In this document: piece by piece, positions 17,333 through 26,724 of the stretch | Layout: each line of letters begins with the position of its first letter | How positions within the stretch are numbered: the first letter of the stretch is position 1 | DNA from: Halogranum rubrum | GTDB taxonomy: Archaea > Halobacteriota > Halobacteria > Halobacteriales > Haloferacaceae | Length of the DNA: 49,149 nt | Direction: 5' to 3' | NCBI RefSeq assembly: GCF_900114455.1 | Contig: NZ_FOTC01000012.1 | Location: 1 to 49,149 of the forward strand | Made by a program: the position numbers and the translations under genes | Notes under the pieces: generated by a model | Databases searched by the model: none | Seen by the model: only the letters and a program-made list of their open reading frames with translations | Told to the model about the DNA's origin: nothing

Positions 17333-19807
17333 CTACTCTGCATCCTCTTCGGGAACCTTCATCATCTGCTCCAAAATAACGTCTGGGTGTTGGAACAGCT
17401 CGAATTCCTGTTCACCGCGGTCATAATCCACCATCCCGGTAGAGACAGCTACCGCTTCGATAACGTTTGCAACCTTCTGTTTCTCGATTCCCCTCTCCAG
17501 AATATTCTCATCTCCTAACACCATCCCGATAGCAGGCTTGTTAACCGGGTTTTTTGTCTGGGCGTCCCAACCAATATCCAAGATTTCTCTCATTAAGCCG
17601 GGCTCTGGCGTTTCCTGCCATATTTCTCCAACGTAATCGACCAGTTCGTCAGGGTGTTGGTCATTGGTGAGTATGTCTACGATTTGTTGGTGGGTAAACC
17701 GACGTCGTTTGTGTAACCGGAGCAGTTTCTCCATGGCTTCGTTAGTCAGTAGAGATGCGCTACCATCCATTTCCCGTAGAAGAGCGCTATCCTTGCCGTA
17801 TTTCCCATCCAACTGGAACTCTCGTGCAATCACAACGGCATGATCACACTCTGCTTCTTCTTTATGACGGGTGACTGTCGCCTCTTTCGCATCCTCGTGA
17901 TTCACGATGCCTTTCGAGCCCTTTGCTTCCATACAGAAGCGAAGGTTCTTGGAACCTGCTTGTGGTATCGTTAGAACCCCATCTGGTCGATCAGAAGCTC
18001 CCTCGTGTCGAGCAGATACGTTGATTTGCCGGAATACGTCGACAATCACCTCTTCATACCGCGACCCGCCCTCGAGAGAAGCATCATGAATCTCGTTGAT
18101 GTAGTACTCAATCTCATCTCGAATGTAACCAGCAGCACTACGCAGTGCATCGTCGGAAACCTCTTTGGAGATGTCTAACAGTTCTTGTTCGACACCGTGG
18201 TACTCCAGATACCCAGAGGCAAGCAGATTCCCAGCGACTGCTTCTCCAAACACTTGTTTGAATTCGTTGGACATCTTGTTACTCTCTTCGAGTGCTTTGA
18301 ACAGAGGATGTGATTCGTTGATAAAAATGGTTTGATCGTCCGAAGAATAGTACGTGATCTCATCAGATTCGTCATAAGAGCTGAATTTGACGTCGATGGA
18401 GCCAAGACCACCCTCAGGAAATCCATCGCTGGATAGTCCTCTGAGTCCTTGTGTCGCATCGAATGGAGCCAAAGTATTAAGTCGGGTTCCGAACGTACGC
18501 ACCGATTGTTCGTCTTCCTCAATCTCCTCCAGTTTCTGCTGGTCTAATCGGTTGGCCTTTCGACGGCAGTAATTGAACAACGCTTGAATTACCTCTCTTA
18601 CGAGATGTGTCTCGATGTGTTCCTCAGAGACCTGATTACGTTGAACAAGAATTGCATCGTCAAGGTCCGGTACCTCAATTTCCGCTAGAAAACGACCAAA
18701 GTCGCCGTGAGGTGGGTTGTCAAGTCCGAATAGCGGGTCTTCACGATTGACCAACTTTCCTTTCACGGTAATGCGGAACCCGTGATCTTTGAGACCTCTC
18801 TTCTTCCGTTTCCCCTTCGTTAAGAGATCTTCGTAGTAGGTTGCCTTCCCCGTGATCGGTCCTAATTCGGGGACTTCGAGTGCACGAACGTCCTCCTTAA
18901 CGTTATCATACTGGCTTGTTTCCCCGACACTGCACTCATACTTGCTCTCGGGTACGTCGTCCATGTTGTCGTGCTCGTCTCGTTCTTTCCAGAACGACTG
19001 GAGTCGGTTCTCGATTTCCCCTCGGACGTCCTCTTCCAAGAGATCAGCAGTGAAGCGTTCGTCAGTATCTGGTTCCCTTCTCGAGATTTTGCTGTTGTCC
19101 AGGGATACCTGGAACTGAGCAGAGAGAGGTATTGAGGTGCGAATCATCTGGTGAAGATACTGGGGTTGCAACGCCTTCCCAGTGTACTGTTCTTCGATGT
19201 CGTCGACGATGGCTAGGGTCCAAGAATCCCAGTCTTTCTCCCATGGGTTGGGAAGGTTTTTCTCTTCGAAGTACCCAGCAACTACATCTTGAGCCTCATT
19301 CAGCCCCATCTTGTGAACATTGAAGCTGGGAGGATTCCCATCATCCCGTTCCTTTATTTCTTCTTCTGAAACAGACACAATACGAACAGTACCATTCTTT
19401 GCTGCGATGTGTGTCAGTTTCCGCCCTAACGCAAATGCAGCGAGTTTCCCTACACCAAATTTGCCGATTTGCTGGCGGCCATGCTTCACTCGGTCTTCAT
19501 CTTCCTGATTGGCTTTAGGGCTCTTTGCCACACTCCAGAGCCACTCAAATCCACCCATATCCATAGAGGAGCCGTCGTCGAGAACAGCTAGATAGTCAGA
19601 CTCCGACTCAGGAGTGTTAATGTGGCATTCGCTTGCACCAGCGTCGTAGCTATTGCAAACGAGTTCTTCCACAGCTTTCCGTGGGTTCGTGTAAAGCTGT
19701 GATGAGACTTGTCGGATGATTTGGTAGCTAACGTCGACCTCGATCGACTTATCTTCTTGTTTACCTCTAGATACAAAATCGTCCTCCAAATCACGGGCAG
19801 TAGACAT
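17333..19807 (-). CDS. GHKL ATPase fused to a PD-(D/E)XK nuclease domain
   Basis: An 824-aa protein. The N-terminus is a GHKL (Hsp90/MutL/histidine-kinase type) ATPase: N-box AVEELVCNSYDAGAS (E48, N52), G1 box VLDDGSSMD (D77, G79) and G2 box GKFGVGKLAAF (115-125). A middle region (200-550) has no clear motif. Residues 585-665 carry a restriction-endonuclease core: RYEEVIVDVF, then RPDG (D609) and CMEAKGS (E627-A-K629), followed by a conserved-looking helix and CDHAVVIA. The fusion suggests an ATP-gated clamp that cuts DNA. It is divergent from the helicase-led operon across 102 bp, so both probably belong to one defence system. Codon use and base composition look less GC-rich than the conjugation operon. 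Confidence 0.85.
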   Translation of the reverse strand: MSTARDLEDDFVSRGKQEDKSIEVDVSYQIIRQVSSQLYTNPRKAVEELVCNSYDAGASECHINTPESESDYLAVLDDGSSMDMGGFEWLWSVAKSPKANQEDEDRVKHGRQQIGKFGVGKLAAFALGRKLTHIAAKNGTVRIVSVSEEEIKERDDGNPPSFNVHKMGLNEAQDVVAGYFEEKNLPNPWEKDWDSWTLAIVDDIEEQYTGKALQPQYLHQMIRTSIPLSAQFQVSLDNSKISRREPDTDERFTADLLEEDVRGEIENRLQSFWKERDEHDNMDDVPESKYECSVGETSQYDNVKEDVRALEVPELGPITGKATYYEDLLTKGKRKKRGLKDHGFRITVKGKLVNREDPLFGLDNPPHGDFGRFLAEIEVPDLDDAILVQRNQVSEEHIETHLVREVIQALFNYCRRKANRLDQQKLEEIEEDEQSVRTFGTRLNTLAPFDATQGLRGLSSDGFPEGGLGSIDVKFSSYDESDEITYYSSDDQTIFINESHPLFKALEESNKMSNEFKQVFGEAVAGNLLASGYLEYHGVEQELLDISKEVSDDALRSAAGYIRDEIEYYINEIHDASLEGGSRYEEVIVDVFRQINVSARHEGASDRPDGVLTIPQAGSKNLRFCMEAKGSKGIVNHEDAKEATVTRHKEEAECDHAVVIAREFQLDGKYGKDSALLREMDGSASLLTNEAMEKLLRLHKRRRFTHQQIVDILTNDQHPDELVDYVGEIWQETPEPGLMREILDIGWDAQTKNPVNKPAIGMVLGDENILERGIEKQKVANVIEAVAVSTGMVDYDRGEQEFELFQHPDVILEQMMKVPEEDAE

Positions 19808-19909
19808 GCTGATACCAATAAATTCTGGCCTATTTAAATTTGTGAGAAGTAATCCAATTTAGCCAACAACACGCTTAACTCGCCTCCGAAACCAGTTCTG
19901 CCAACAGCG
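19808..19909. promoter_or_regulatory. Divergent promoter of the defence island
   Basis: TATTTAAATT at 19831-19840 is a good haloarchaeal TATA box about 27 nt before the leftward GHKL gene, implying a very short or absent leader. For the rightward gene, TTAACT near 19875-19880 lies about 30 nt before the ATG. The two promoters share about 100 bp, which allows joint control. Confidence 0.5.
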
Positions 19910-21958
19910 ATGGCTTCCGACGGTACTACATTCGAATCCCTCGATCTCCCTCGTGTCCTCAACACGTCGACCACTGATTTTGTCGAAGAGTTCTATCAGC
20001 CTCTTTTGTCGCGTTCTGTCGAGTACAAACGGGGTGTTGGGTTCTTCACAACAAACTGGATAAAATCGGCAGCGAGAGGTATTGCAGAGCTGGCAAACAA
20101 CGACGGAACTGCCAAGTGGATTACTAGCCCCAAGCTCACCGAAGAAGACTGGGAAGCCATTAAGAAAGGCGAGGAGGCGCGTAGCGACGAAGTACTTAGA
20201 GACACCCTCCAGCAGACAATCACCAACTTACGTTTTGACCTCGAATACGACACGCGGAACGCTGTCGCTTGGATGATTGCTGACGGACTCCTCGAAATCA
20301 AGCTAGCCGTTCCAACCGAATCACTTTCTGGTGGCGACTTCCACGACAAGTTCGGTATCTTCTACGACACAGATGGCAACCGAGTTGCGTTCCATGGGTC
20401 CCAGAACGATAGCCAGCAGGCTCTACGGAACTACGAGGCTTACAGTGTTGATTGTGATTGGCTCGGTGAACGAGACGCAGAAGGCGTCGATACTCATGAA
20501 CTGCGCTTCGATGATCTTTGGAATGGACGGGACCCAAACGTCAATACGTACACTATTCCGGAAGGAGTAGCAGAGGATATCGCTGAACTCCGAGACTACG
20601 ACAACCGTCCATACGATACCCCGTTCGACAACCTAGACGACCCAGCCAACGGGGAGAAAGCGGGTCCAGAAATCACGCTCCGTGACTACCAACGCGAGGC
20701 CGTGGATAGTTGGTTCGAGAACGACTGCATCGGGCTCTTTCGGATGGCCACTGGCACGGGCAAAACGTTCACCGCTCTCGCGGCTCTCAACGAATATATC
20801 GACCAACACGACGGACCCGTTCTCTGCGTAATCGCTGTCCCAGTTACCCACCTCGCCACACAGTGGGCCGAAGAAATGGAGATATTCGGCCTCAAATCAC
20901 CGCGATTCCTCTTCGGCACAGCGAACAGCGACTGGAAAAGCGATCTCTCTCGGGTTGTGTCGAATATCAAGCTCGGGATTCGGGACCACGATATCGTCAT
21001 TACCACCCACAAAACCCTTAGTGAGGAGTACTTCCGCGAGAAGGTCAGTAGCATAGATGGCGATGTCATTCTTCTCGGCGACGAGGTCCACGGGCTCGGG
21101 TCGGAGGAGCAACGAAAGGGGCTCCTCGAGAACTACACTGCTCGCATTGGTCTCTCAGCAACACCAGAACGTCACTACGACGAAGAAGGCACAGAGTTCC
21201 TCTTGGACTACTTCGGCGGGACTGTGTACGAGTACACCCTCAGCGACGCGATTCCCGAATATCTCACTCCCTACGAATATGATCCGATCATTGTAGAGAT
21301 GACGGAAGACGAGTTAGAGGAGTATCGGGAAGAGTCTCGAAAGCTAGCAACTGCTGCTGGTAGTGACGATGTCGAGGACGAAATCGTGGAGAGGCTTGCA
21401 ATGAAGCGTGCTGCGATTGTCAAGGGCGCCGAGAACAAGTATCGGCATCTAAGACGCCTGCTCCAGAAGATGAACAACCCGGACCATCTCCTGGTATACA
21501 CAAACCCGAAACAGATTGACACTGTCCAACAAATTCTTAACGAAGAAGGCATCGTCCATCACAAGTTCACCTACGAGGAGGACGAAGAGACGCGTAAAGA
21601 GCTGCTTGAGGGATTTGATGAGGGCCGGTGGGACGCATTGGTGGCGATGAAGTGTTTGGACGAGGGTGTCGACGTCCCGGCGACTAGGCAAGCAATCCTG
21701 ATGAGCAACAGTGGAAACCCGATGCAGTTCATCCAGCGACGTGGACGTGTTCTTCGGCAATCTGAGGGGAAAGACAAGGCGACGATTTACGACATGGTCG
21801 TGGTGCCGTGGTTACACCCGCCCGAGGAGATCGGGACGTCGGAGCAGAACCTGCTCAAAAAAGAACTGGATCGATTTTCGGAGTTCGCTGAGAACGCAAA
21901 GAACCGTCACACCGCCTTAAACGTCATCGACAGCATCCGAGTAAAATACCGGATATAG
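19910..21958 (+). CDS. SF2 helicase with N-terminal phospholipase-D nuclease domain
   Basis: A 682-aa protein. Residues 25-200 form a PLD-like domain with one HKD-type site: FHDKFGIF (H145, K147) followed by HGSQN (S164, N166). Family members of this type dimerise or pair two half-sites to cleave phosphodiesters. Residues 255-680 are a superfamily-2 helicase: LRDYQREAV, Walker A MATGTGKT (279-286), GDEVHG (DExH, 389-394), LSATPER (415-421) and QRRGRVLR in motif VI. PLD-SF2 fusions are typical of restriction and DNA-repair loci. It is the first gene of the operon, and the next gene begins 68 bp downstream. Translocation coupled to strand cleavage is the likely activity. Confidence 0.88.
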   Translation: MASDGTTFESLDLPRVLNTSTTDFVEEFYQPLLSRSVEYKRGVGFFTTNWIKSAARGIAELANNDGTAKWITSPKLTEEDWEAIKKGEEARSDEVLRDTLQQTITNLRFDLEYDTRNAVAWMIADGLLEIKLAVPTESLSGGDFHDKFGIFYDTDGNRVAFHGSQNDSQQALRNYEAYSVDCDWLGERDAEGVDTHELRFDDLWNGRDPNVNTYTIPEGVAEDIAELRDYDNRPYDTPFDNLDDPANGEKAGPEITLRDYQREAVDSWFENDCIGLFRMATGTGKTFTALAALNEYIDQHDGPVLCVIAVPVTHLATQWAEEMEIFGLKSPRFLFGTANSDWKSDLSRVVSNIKLGIRDHDIVITTHKTLSEEYFREKVSSIDGDVILLGDEVHGLGSEEQRKGLLENYTARIGLSATPERHYDEEGTEFLLDYFGGTVYEYTLSDAIPEYLTPYEYDPIIVEMTEDELEEYREESRKLATAAGSDDVEDEIVERLAMKRAAIVKGAENKYRHLRRLLQKMNNPDHLLVYTNPKQIDTVQQILNEEGIVHHKFTYEEDEETRKELLEGFDEGRWDALVAMKCLDEGVDVPATRQAILMSNSGNPMQFIQRRGRVLRQSEGKDKATIYDMVVVPWLHPPEEIGTSEQNLLKKELDRFSEFAENAKNRHTALNVIDSIRVKYRI

Positions 21959-22026
21959 GGGATTCGTGAGACGAAGAACGTCTGCGAACGAATGTATTAT
22001 GATACGTGGGTATCACGAGTTAGGAC

Positions 22027-22230
22027 ATGAAGGACTCGGAGGTACACTCGCTCATCCTCGACCAAACGGATGAGATCGAGGAAGACGACTATCGCTCTTT
22101 TATTCGGGAGATTCTGAAGCACGAGCGGACGAAACTAGACCAGGATCGTCCGAAGTATGCGGAAAAGTACCGATCGCTAATCGATTCGTATGCTACTAAC
22201 GAAAGTCTTGGTGACTACGCTGACGAATGA
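22027..22230 (+). CDS. Small acidic helical protein in the defence operon
   Basis: A 67-aa protein, rich in Asp, Glu, Lys and Tyr and predicted to be mostly helical (DDYRSFIREILKHERTKL, KYAEKYRSLIDSYA). No family is recognised. Its stop overlaps the start of the SMC-like gene by 4 nt (ATGA), so the two are translationally coupled. A small partner subunit of the SMC-like ATPase is the simplest guess. Confidence 0.7.
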   Translation: MKDSEVHSLILDQTDEIEEDDYRSFIREILKHERTKLDQDRPKYAEKYRSLIDSYATNESLGDYADE

Positions 22231-24200
22231 ATAACATTCAGATCTTCGACATAGAGCTCAAAAACTACCGTCAATACCGAGGTATCGAGGAGATTGACCT
22301 CGCAACAACTCCGGACAAACACATCAATGTCATCGAGGGGCAGAACGGGTCGGGGAAATCTAACCTGCTGAATGCAATTACGCTTTGTTTCTACGACAAA
22401 GAACCTCATATCGACAACCAAGACAACCAGGGGTTAGGTGCCGATCCCTTAGTCAATCTCAAGGAACTAAGACAAATCGATGTGGGCGAGGCCGTACGTG
22501 GGTATATCGAGATTACTCTCGGGAAGCAGGAACCCCAGTACGTATTTACCCGAAAATTCCGAACCGCGAAAGTCGATGAGGACGAGTACAGCAGCGTCAC
22601 TGACGACCTCCAGCTCCGACAACGATTCGGTCCGGATTGGCAAAACGTCGACAACCCCAACATCCGGCTCCGAGAAATCCTACCGACACACGTCCACCAA
22701 TACTTCCTATTCGACGGCGAGCAGCTCGACCAGTTCTTCGAAGAAGGGTACACTGAGCGTGTGCAAGACGCCGTTCTCGACGTCTCTCATATTCAACTGC
22801 TGGAACGAGCAGTAGACCATCTCAAGTCGGTTCAGAAAGACCTCGAGAAGGAAGCCTCGGATGTCGAGGGGACGCCTCAAGACTTGCACGATGAGTACGA
22901 GGAAGCCCAAGAAACGCTTGAGGAGCTTGAGGAAGAAGAGAAGATACTCGAGGGGAACATCAGCGATGCGAACGAGGAGATAGAGGGTATCGACGAGGAG
23001 CTATCTGACAGTACCAACCCAGATGTTCGTGAGAAGCAGCAGCGTCGACGCTACTTGAACGAGCGCCTCGAGGACCGGAAGGAGGAGCTCCAGAACGCTC
23101 GTGAAGACGCCGCTGTGGCACTCGCTCGCGCGGGGCCAGTTGCATACAACAAAGATGCCTTGGAGTTCACGCTTGATCGGTTCCGCGAATGGGAGACCAG
23201 CGGTCAAGAACCACCAGATATCCCCGAGTGGTGGCTCGAACAGCTGCTCGAGAAGGGCAGATGTATCTGTGGGACCGACATCGAAACTGAGCAAGAGAAA
23301 CGTCGGCATCTCGAAGAATTCAAACAAACCGTTGCTGAGACAGCGACGCAGAGTGCCAACGGGAAGCGGAAGGTAGAGCGCGCGCTTGAGCGTGCAGATG
23401 ACATGGTCGATGTAGCGAAAGAACGGAAGGGACGCGTTGAGGACATCCGAGACGACATCGACGAAATCAATGAAGAACTGCGCGAAATCTCTGCTGAGTT
23501 GGAAAGTAAGAACATCCCGGACGACGTCGATGTGGCCGACCTCGAGAAACAGCGCAAGCGAATCGACGCTCGCATTAAGGACATGCGCGAGGAGCTCGGG
23601 CAACTTCGCGGGAAAATCGAGCAACAAAGCGAGGAAGTCGAAGAGCGCAGGAATAAGTGGAAACGAGAAGTGGAAAAGGAGAAGAAACACGATCAGCTTC
23701 TTCGGAAGATTCGTTTCGTTGAGAACGCCCGGGGCAAGGTAGAGAGTATCGAGACCAAGATTCTTGAGCAGGTCCGCGACGAGACAGAGACCTCACTTGA
23801 ACAGTACTTCAACGACCTCATCTGGAAGGACGAGCACTACGACATCGAGCTCACTGAGGACTACGAAGTGCGCGTTTACGGCCCGTCTGGAGAGAAAAAG
23901 CTCGGGTCGTTGTCGGCAGGTGAGCGGCAAGTGCTCGCGCTGTCGTTCATGTCGGGGCTTTCGAAGATTAGCGGGTTCTCTGCACCAGTTGTTATCGACA
24001 CTCCACTGGGGCGGATTTCGAGTAAACCGAAACGAAGAATCGCACAGAACGTCCCGAACTATCTGGAAAATAGCCAGGTGACGTTCCTAATGACCGACGA
24101 AGAATACACAAGCGAGGTCAAAGCCTTCCTACAGAATGATGTCGCCCACGAATACCATCTGGAGTACACTGATGAGGTAACGAAGGTGACGACAGAATGA
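22227..24200 (+). CDS. DndD-like SMC/Rad50-type ATPase
   Basis: A 657-aa protein with split ABC-type ATPase halves and long coiled coils. Walker A is GQNGSGKSN (38-46). Residues 200-300 and 370-510 are coiled coil, joined by a hinge containing RCICGTDIE, a CxCG hook reminiscent of the Rad50 zinc hook. The C-terminal half holds the ABC signature LSAGERQVLALS and Walker B PVVIDTPLGRIS, then FLMTDEEY. The DndD family acts in phosphorothioate-linked restriction, but no DndC (PAPS-reductase-like) gene is present here, so the protein probably serves a different DNA-sensing machine. Both ends overlap neighbouring genes by 4 nt. Confidence 0.85.
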   Translation: MNNIQIFDIELKNYRQYRGIEEIDLATTPDKHINVIEGQNGSGKSNLLNAITLCFYDKEPHIDNQDNQGLGADPLVNLKELRQIDVGEAVRGYIEITLGKQEPQYVFTRKFRTAKVDEDEYSSVTDDLQLRQRFGPDWQNVDNPNIRLREILPTHVHQYFLFDGEQLDQFFEEGYTERVQDAVLDVSHIQLLERAVDHLKSVQKDLEKEASDVEGTPQDLHDEYEEAQETLEELEEEEKILEGNISDANEEIEGIDEELSDSTNPDVREKQQRRRYLNERLEDRKEELQNAREDAAVALARAGPVAYNKDALEFTLDRFREWETSGQEPPDIPEWWLEQLLEKGRCICGTDIETEQEKRRHLEEFKQTVAETATQSANGKRKVERALERADDMVDVAKERKGRVEDIRDDIDEINEELREISAELESKNIPDDVDVADLEKQRKRIDARIKDMREELGQLRGKIEQQSEEVEERRNKWKREVEKEKKHDQLLRKIRFVENARGKVESIETKILEQVRDETETSLEQYFNDLIWKDEHYDIELTEDYEVRVYGPSGEKKLGSLSAGERQVLALSFMSGLSKISGFSAPVVIDTPLGRISSKPKRRIAQNVPNYLENSQVTFLMTDEEYTSEVKAFLQNDVAHEYHLEYTDEVTKVTTE

Positions 24201-24637
24201 GCGAGCAAAAATCCCACAAGTATGAGGAGTCCGAGCCGCGGCGTGACGTTCACATTGAGAAATCGAAGCGCAGTCTGTACGAGGACCTACGAACCAAAGA
24301 GACCTCGCCGTTCTACGACGTCGAGCTGCACGATCTGTTCTTGTTCGCCGTAAGTTACGGTCGTAAGAAGGCCGGACGAGTCGAGCTTGAGGGGAAGGAG
24401 CATGCGCTGTTCGGTCGGTCCTCTGCACTCCGTGAAGAGCAAGAGGGTATCATCGAGGCAGTTGCGGTGCGAGAAGAGCGTACTCTCGATGTTTTGCAGG
24501 ATAAGCGCCTCGTCTACACTATCGCTGAGGAATACGCGAATGGCGGAATTGACAAATTGCATGGACGGGTATTCGGGCCCGAAGATGATGCACTGAGTGA
24601 ACTAACGATAGAAGTCGTTGGAGAGTATGAAGGATAA
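24197..24637 (+). CDS. Uncharacterised protein coupled to the DndD-like ATPase
   Basis: A 146-aa protein overlapping the SMC-like gene by 4 nt. It reads LYEDLRTKETSPFYDVELHDLFLFAVSYGRKKAGR, then a polar middle, then VYTIAEEYANGGIDKL. The 'hydrophobic FxFAxxxG' segment followed by an EEYANGGI helix near the end recalls small accessory proteins next to DndD-type ATPases (the DndE position), but the sequence is not one I can assign. It may dock on the ATPase or on DNA. Spacing to the methyltransferase gene is 75 bp. Confidence 0.7.
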   Translation: MSEQKSHKYEESEPRRDVHIEKSKRSLYEDLRTKETSPFYDVELHDLFLFAVSYGRKKAGRVELEGKEHALFGRSSALREEQEGIIEAVAVREERTLDVLQDKRLVYTIAEEYANGGIDKLHGRVFGPEDDALSELTIEVVGEYEG

Positions 24638-24712
24638 CCATCTATCGGTTTCGCAGCAGACATTGCGAGAGTTACGAAGTACTCAAATGGCTAGAAAAAT
24701 CTTGTTCAAGCA

Positions 24713-26122
24713 ATGAGCCAAAATGAATTCGAAAACCAAGAGGAGCCGTTGACTATGGAGCGGCTCGACCCTGGAGTCCGAAAGCTTATCTCTATCATTA
24801 GCGAGCATATTGACGACGTCGACAACGTCTCCAGCCTCGACGAGTTCCTGGACGGAACCCACCAGCCGAAGGAACCGAGCACGCCGGACGTCTACAACTT
24901 TCTCTCTTCAAATCCGGATGTCGCCAAGAAACTCCACGGTGCAATCAAAGACGAGTTAGAGCACCATGGGAGTGTTACCGCTGAGGACATTCGGGCACAA
25001 CACGATGAGCGTCCCGATGTTGACGAACTGAAGGCGAAGGTTGAGCACGCGAATGCTCGCTACGTCATCCCGTCTGACGCTGACAAAGACGCCGACACTG
25101 AGAACTCCAAACGACTGGAAATCGAATCTGAATCAGTCGATCTTATAATAACGTCGCCGCCTTACTGGCGGAAGCGCAACTACGGCGTCGACGACCAGCT
25201 CGGTCAGGAGTCGGATCCAGACCAGTACATTGAGAACCTCGTCAAGGCGCTCGAGCACTGGCGCGCGTTCCTGCGCCCACACGGGTCGATATTCCTCAAT
25301 ATCGGCGACAGCTACAACAACAAGAGTCGTGTTGGAATTCCTGGCCGGTTCGTCCGTGCTGCGCAGGAAGCTGGTTGGACGATTCGTAACGACATCATCT
25401 GGGCAAAAGACAATGGCATGCCGTCCCCGGCAAAGGACCGACTGGTTCCACGCCATGAGCATATCATCCATCTCGTGTGGGATGCTGACGACTACTACTA
25501 CGACCTCCACGGATACGCCGAGGTCTTCGGGAACGGCTCGAATCCGGGAGACGTCTGGCGAATGAACCATGACCGCAACACCGGTGGACACCTCGCACCA
25601 TACCCGGAGGAACTGGTTCGGAGAGCGATCACGCTCGCTTGTCCGCACTCAGTGTGTACGAAGTGTGGTGTGGCGCGTGAGCGCAATCGGGTGAGAGGGA
25701 CGACCGAGTTGGACACGAGTCGGCCACAGGCTGAGCGAGCCCTTGAGCTGTATAATCAGTCCGATCTCGAAGAGCGACATATCAAGGCGGTTCAGGCGGT
25801 TGGGATTTCTGACGCTGGCAAGGCGAAGGAATTCCAGGATGGTGCGGGTGAGAACGCCAAAGACGTCCAAGAGCTAGCGAAGGAAGCGAAAGAGGTGCTA
25901 GGCGGTTACTTTAGAGAGTTTACGTTCCCTCAGTGGATTACTGAGGGATGGACTGAGTGCGACTGCGAGGAACCGGAGTATGGGCCTGGAATGGTGTTCG
26001 ACCCGTTCAGCGGCTCCGGAACCACCATCAAGGTCGCTAACGAACTGGGGCTCCATGCGTGGGGAACAGACCTCGATACCTCCAACTTCGACAAGAATCA
26101 GTCACTGTCACAGTATCAATAA
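24713..26122 (+). CDS. Class beta DNA methyltransferase (N4-cytosine or N6-adenine)
   Basis: A 469-aa protein. The first 130 residues are a helical extension with a possible winged helix (HHGSVTAEDIRAQHDE). The catalytic motif TSPPYW (148-153) comes first and the SAM-binding motif FDPFSGSGTT comes near the end, followed by WGTDLD. This order is that of beta-class enzymes. TSPPYW is typical of N4-cytosine enzymes, though some N6-adenine enzymes share it. A Cys pair (CPHSVCTKCG) and a later CDCEEP probably bind zinc. No recognition sequence can be read from the protein. Within this operon it is likely the self-marking subunit. Its TAA overlaps the next ATG by one base. Confidence 0.88.
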   Translation: MSQNEFENQEEPLTMERLDPGVRKLISIISEHIDDVDNVSSLDEFLDGTHQPKEPSTPDVYNFLSSNPDVAKKLHGAIKDELEHHGSVTAEDIRAQHDERPDVDELKAKVEHANARYVIPSDADKDADTENSKRLEIESESVDLIITSPPYWRKRNYGVDDQLGQESDPDQYIENLVKALEHWRAFLRPHGSIFLNIGDSYNNKSRVGIPGRFVRAAQEAGWTIRNDIIWAKDNGMPSPAKDRLVPRHEHIIHLVWDADDYYYDLHGYAEVFGNGSNPGDVWRMNHDRNTGGHLAPYPEELVRRAITLACPHSVCTKCGVARERNRVRGTTELDTSRPQAERALELYNQSDLEERHIKAVQAVGISDAGKAKEFQDGAGENAKDVQELAKEAKEVLGGYFREFTFPQWITEGWTECDCEEPEYGPGMVFDPFSGSGTTIKVANELGLHAWGTDLDTSNFDKNQSLSQYQ

Positions 26123-26724
26123 TGACTCAGTACGTCCTGAAACCCGAAGTAGTCAAAGATTGCTTTTGGCGGCTCGTTGAGTCGTCTATACACAGGCTCT
26201 TCCCCGGGTATCTGTGTCTTCAGCAGCAGTCCAATCTCGACGGGAGAACGATGGGTCTGTCGTTCCCATACAACGATTTCTTCGACACGTACTTTCGGGT
26301 TCTCGACGGTGACAAACCGTACCTAGTTCCCTTTACACAGGCAGAGAATCCAGCAGACGCTACACTGTGGTTCAACGCGAACGTAGCTGGGACGTATGCA
26401 CCATCGTCACTCAGAGCGAAATCACCGCTGATGCAAGTAGCGACCCTTGAAGAGGGCGGTCACAACTCGAAGTGGGGATTAGGTGATGAGCACTGGAAAC
26501 TTGCGCGCCATCACATATGTGACGGCGAGCAAATCCCTGTAGAGTCCGTCGCGGCGTACTTGTTCCGAGACTTCGCGTTTCAGACCGATGACCCGTCAGC
26601 GTATACGGTCGTATCTGCGTATACTGAGGAGTTTGGGTACGATCTTGGTGGGTCAGCATTCGCGCATCTGTACGAAACGGGCGACTCGAATATTACTGCG
26701 GAGAGCTTCGAAGAATATGAGTGA
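26122..26724 (+). CDS. Uncharacterised protein of the defence operon
   Basis: The ATG at 26122-26124 overlaps the methyltransferase stop (TAATG) and is preferred to an upstream in-frame start that would run into that gene. The 200-aa product is alpha/beta in appearance, with motifs FPGYLCLQQQSN, GLSFPYNDFFDTYFRV, HNSKWGLGDEHWKLARHHICDG and FGYDLGG. No catalytic signature is recognised. The DxxW/HWKLARHH segment, rich in His and Asp, could bind metal. Translation is coupled on both sides, so it belongs to the same complex or pathway. Confidence 0.7.
   Translation: MTQYVLKPEVVKDCFWRLVESSIHRLFPGYLCLQQQSNLDGRTMGLSFPYNDFFDTYFRVLDGDKPYLVPFTQAENPADATLWFNANVAGTYAPSSLRAKSPLMQVATLEEGGHNSKWGLGDEHWKLARHHICDGEQIPVESVAAYLFRDFAFQTDDPSAYTVVSAYTEEFGYDLGGSAFAHLYETGDSNITAESFEEYE

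Noticed and set aside
22227-26122. A complete Dnd phosphorothioation system
   Set aside because: DndD-like ATPase is present, but no DndC (PAPS-reductase-like), DndA or DndB was found on either strand.
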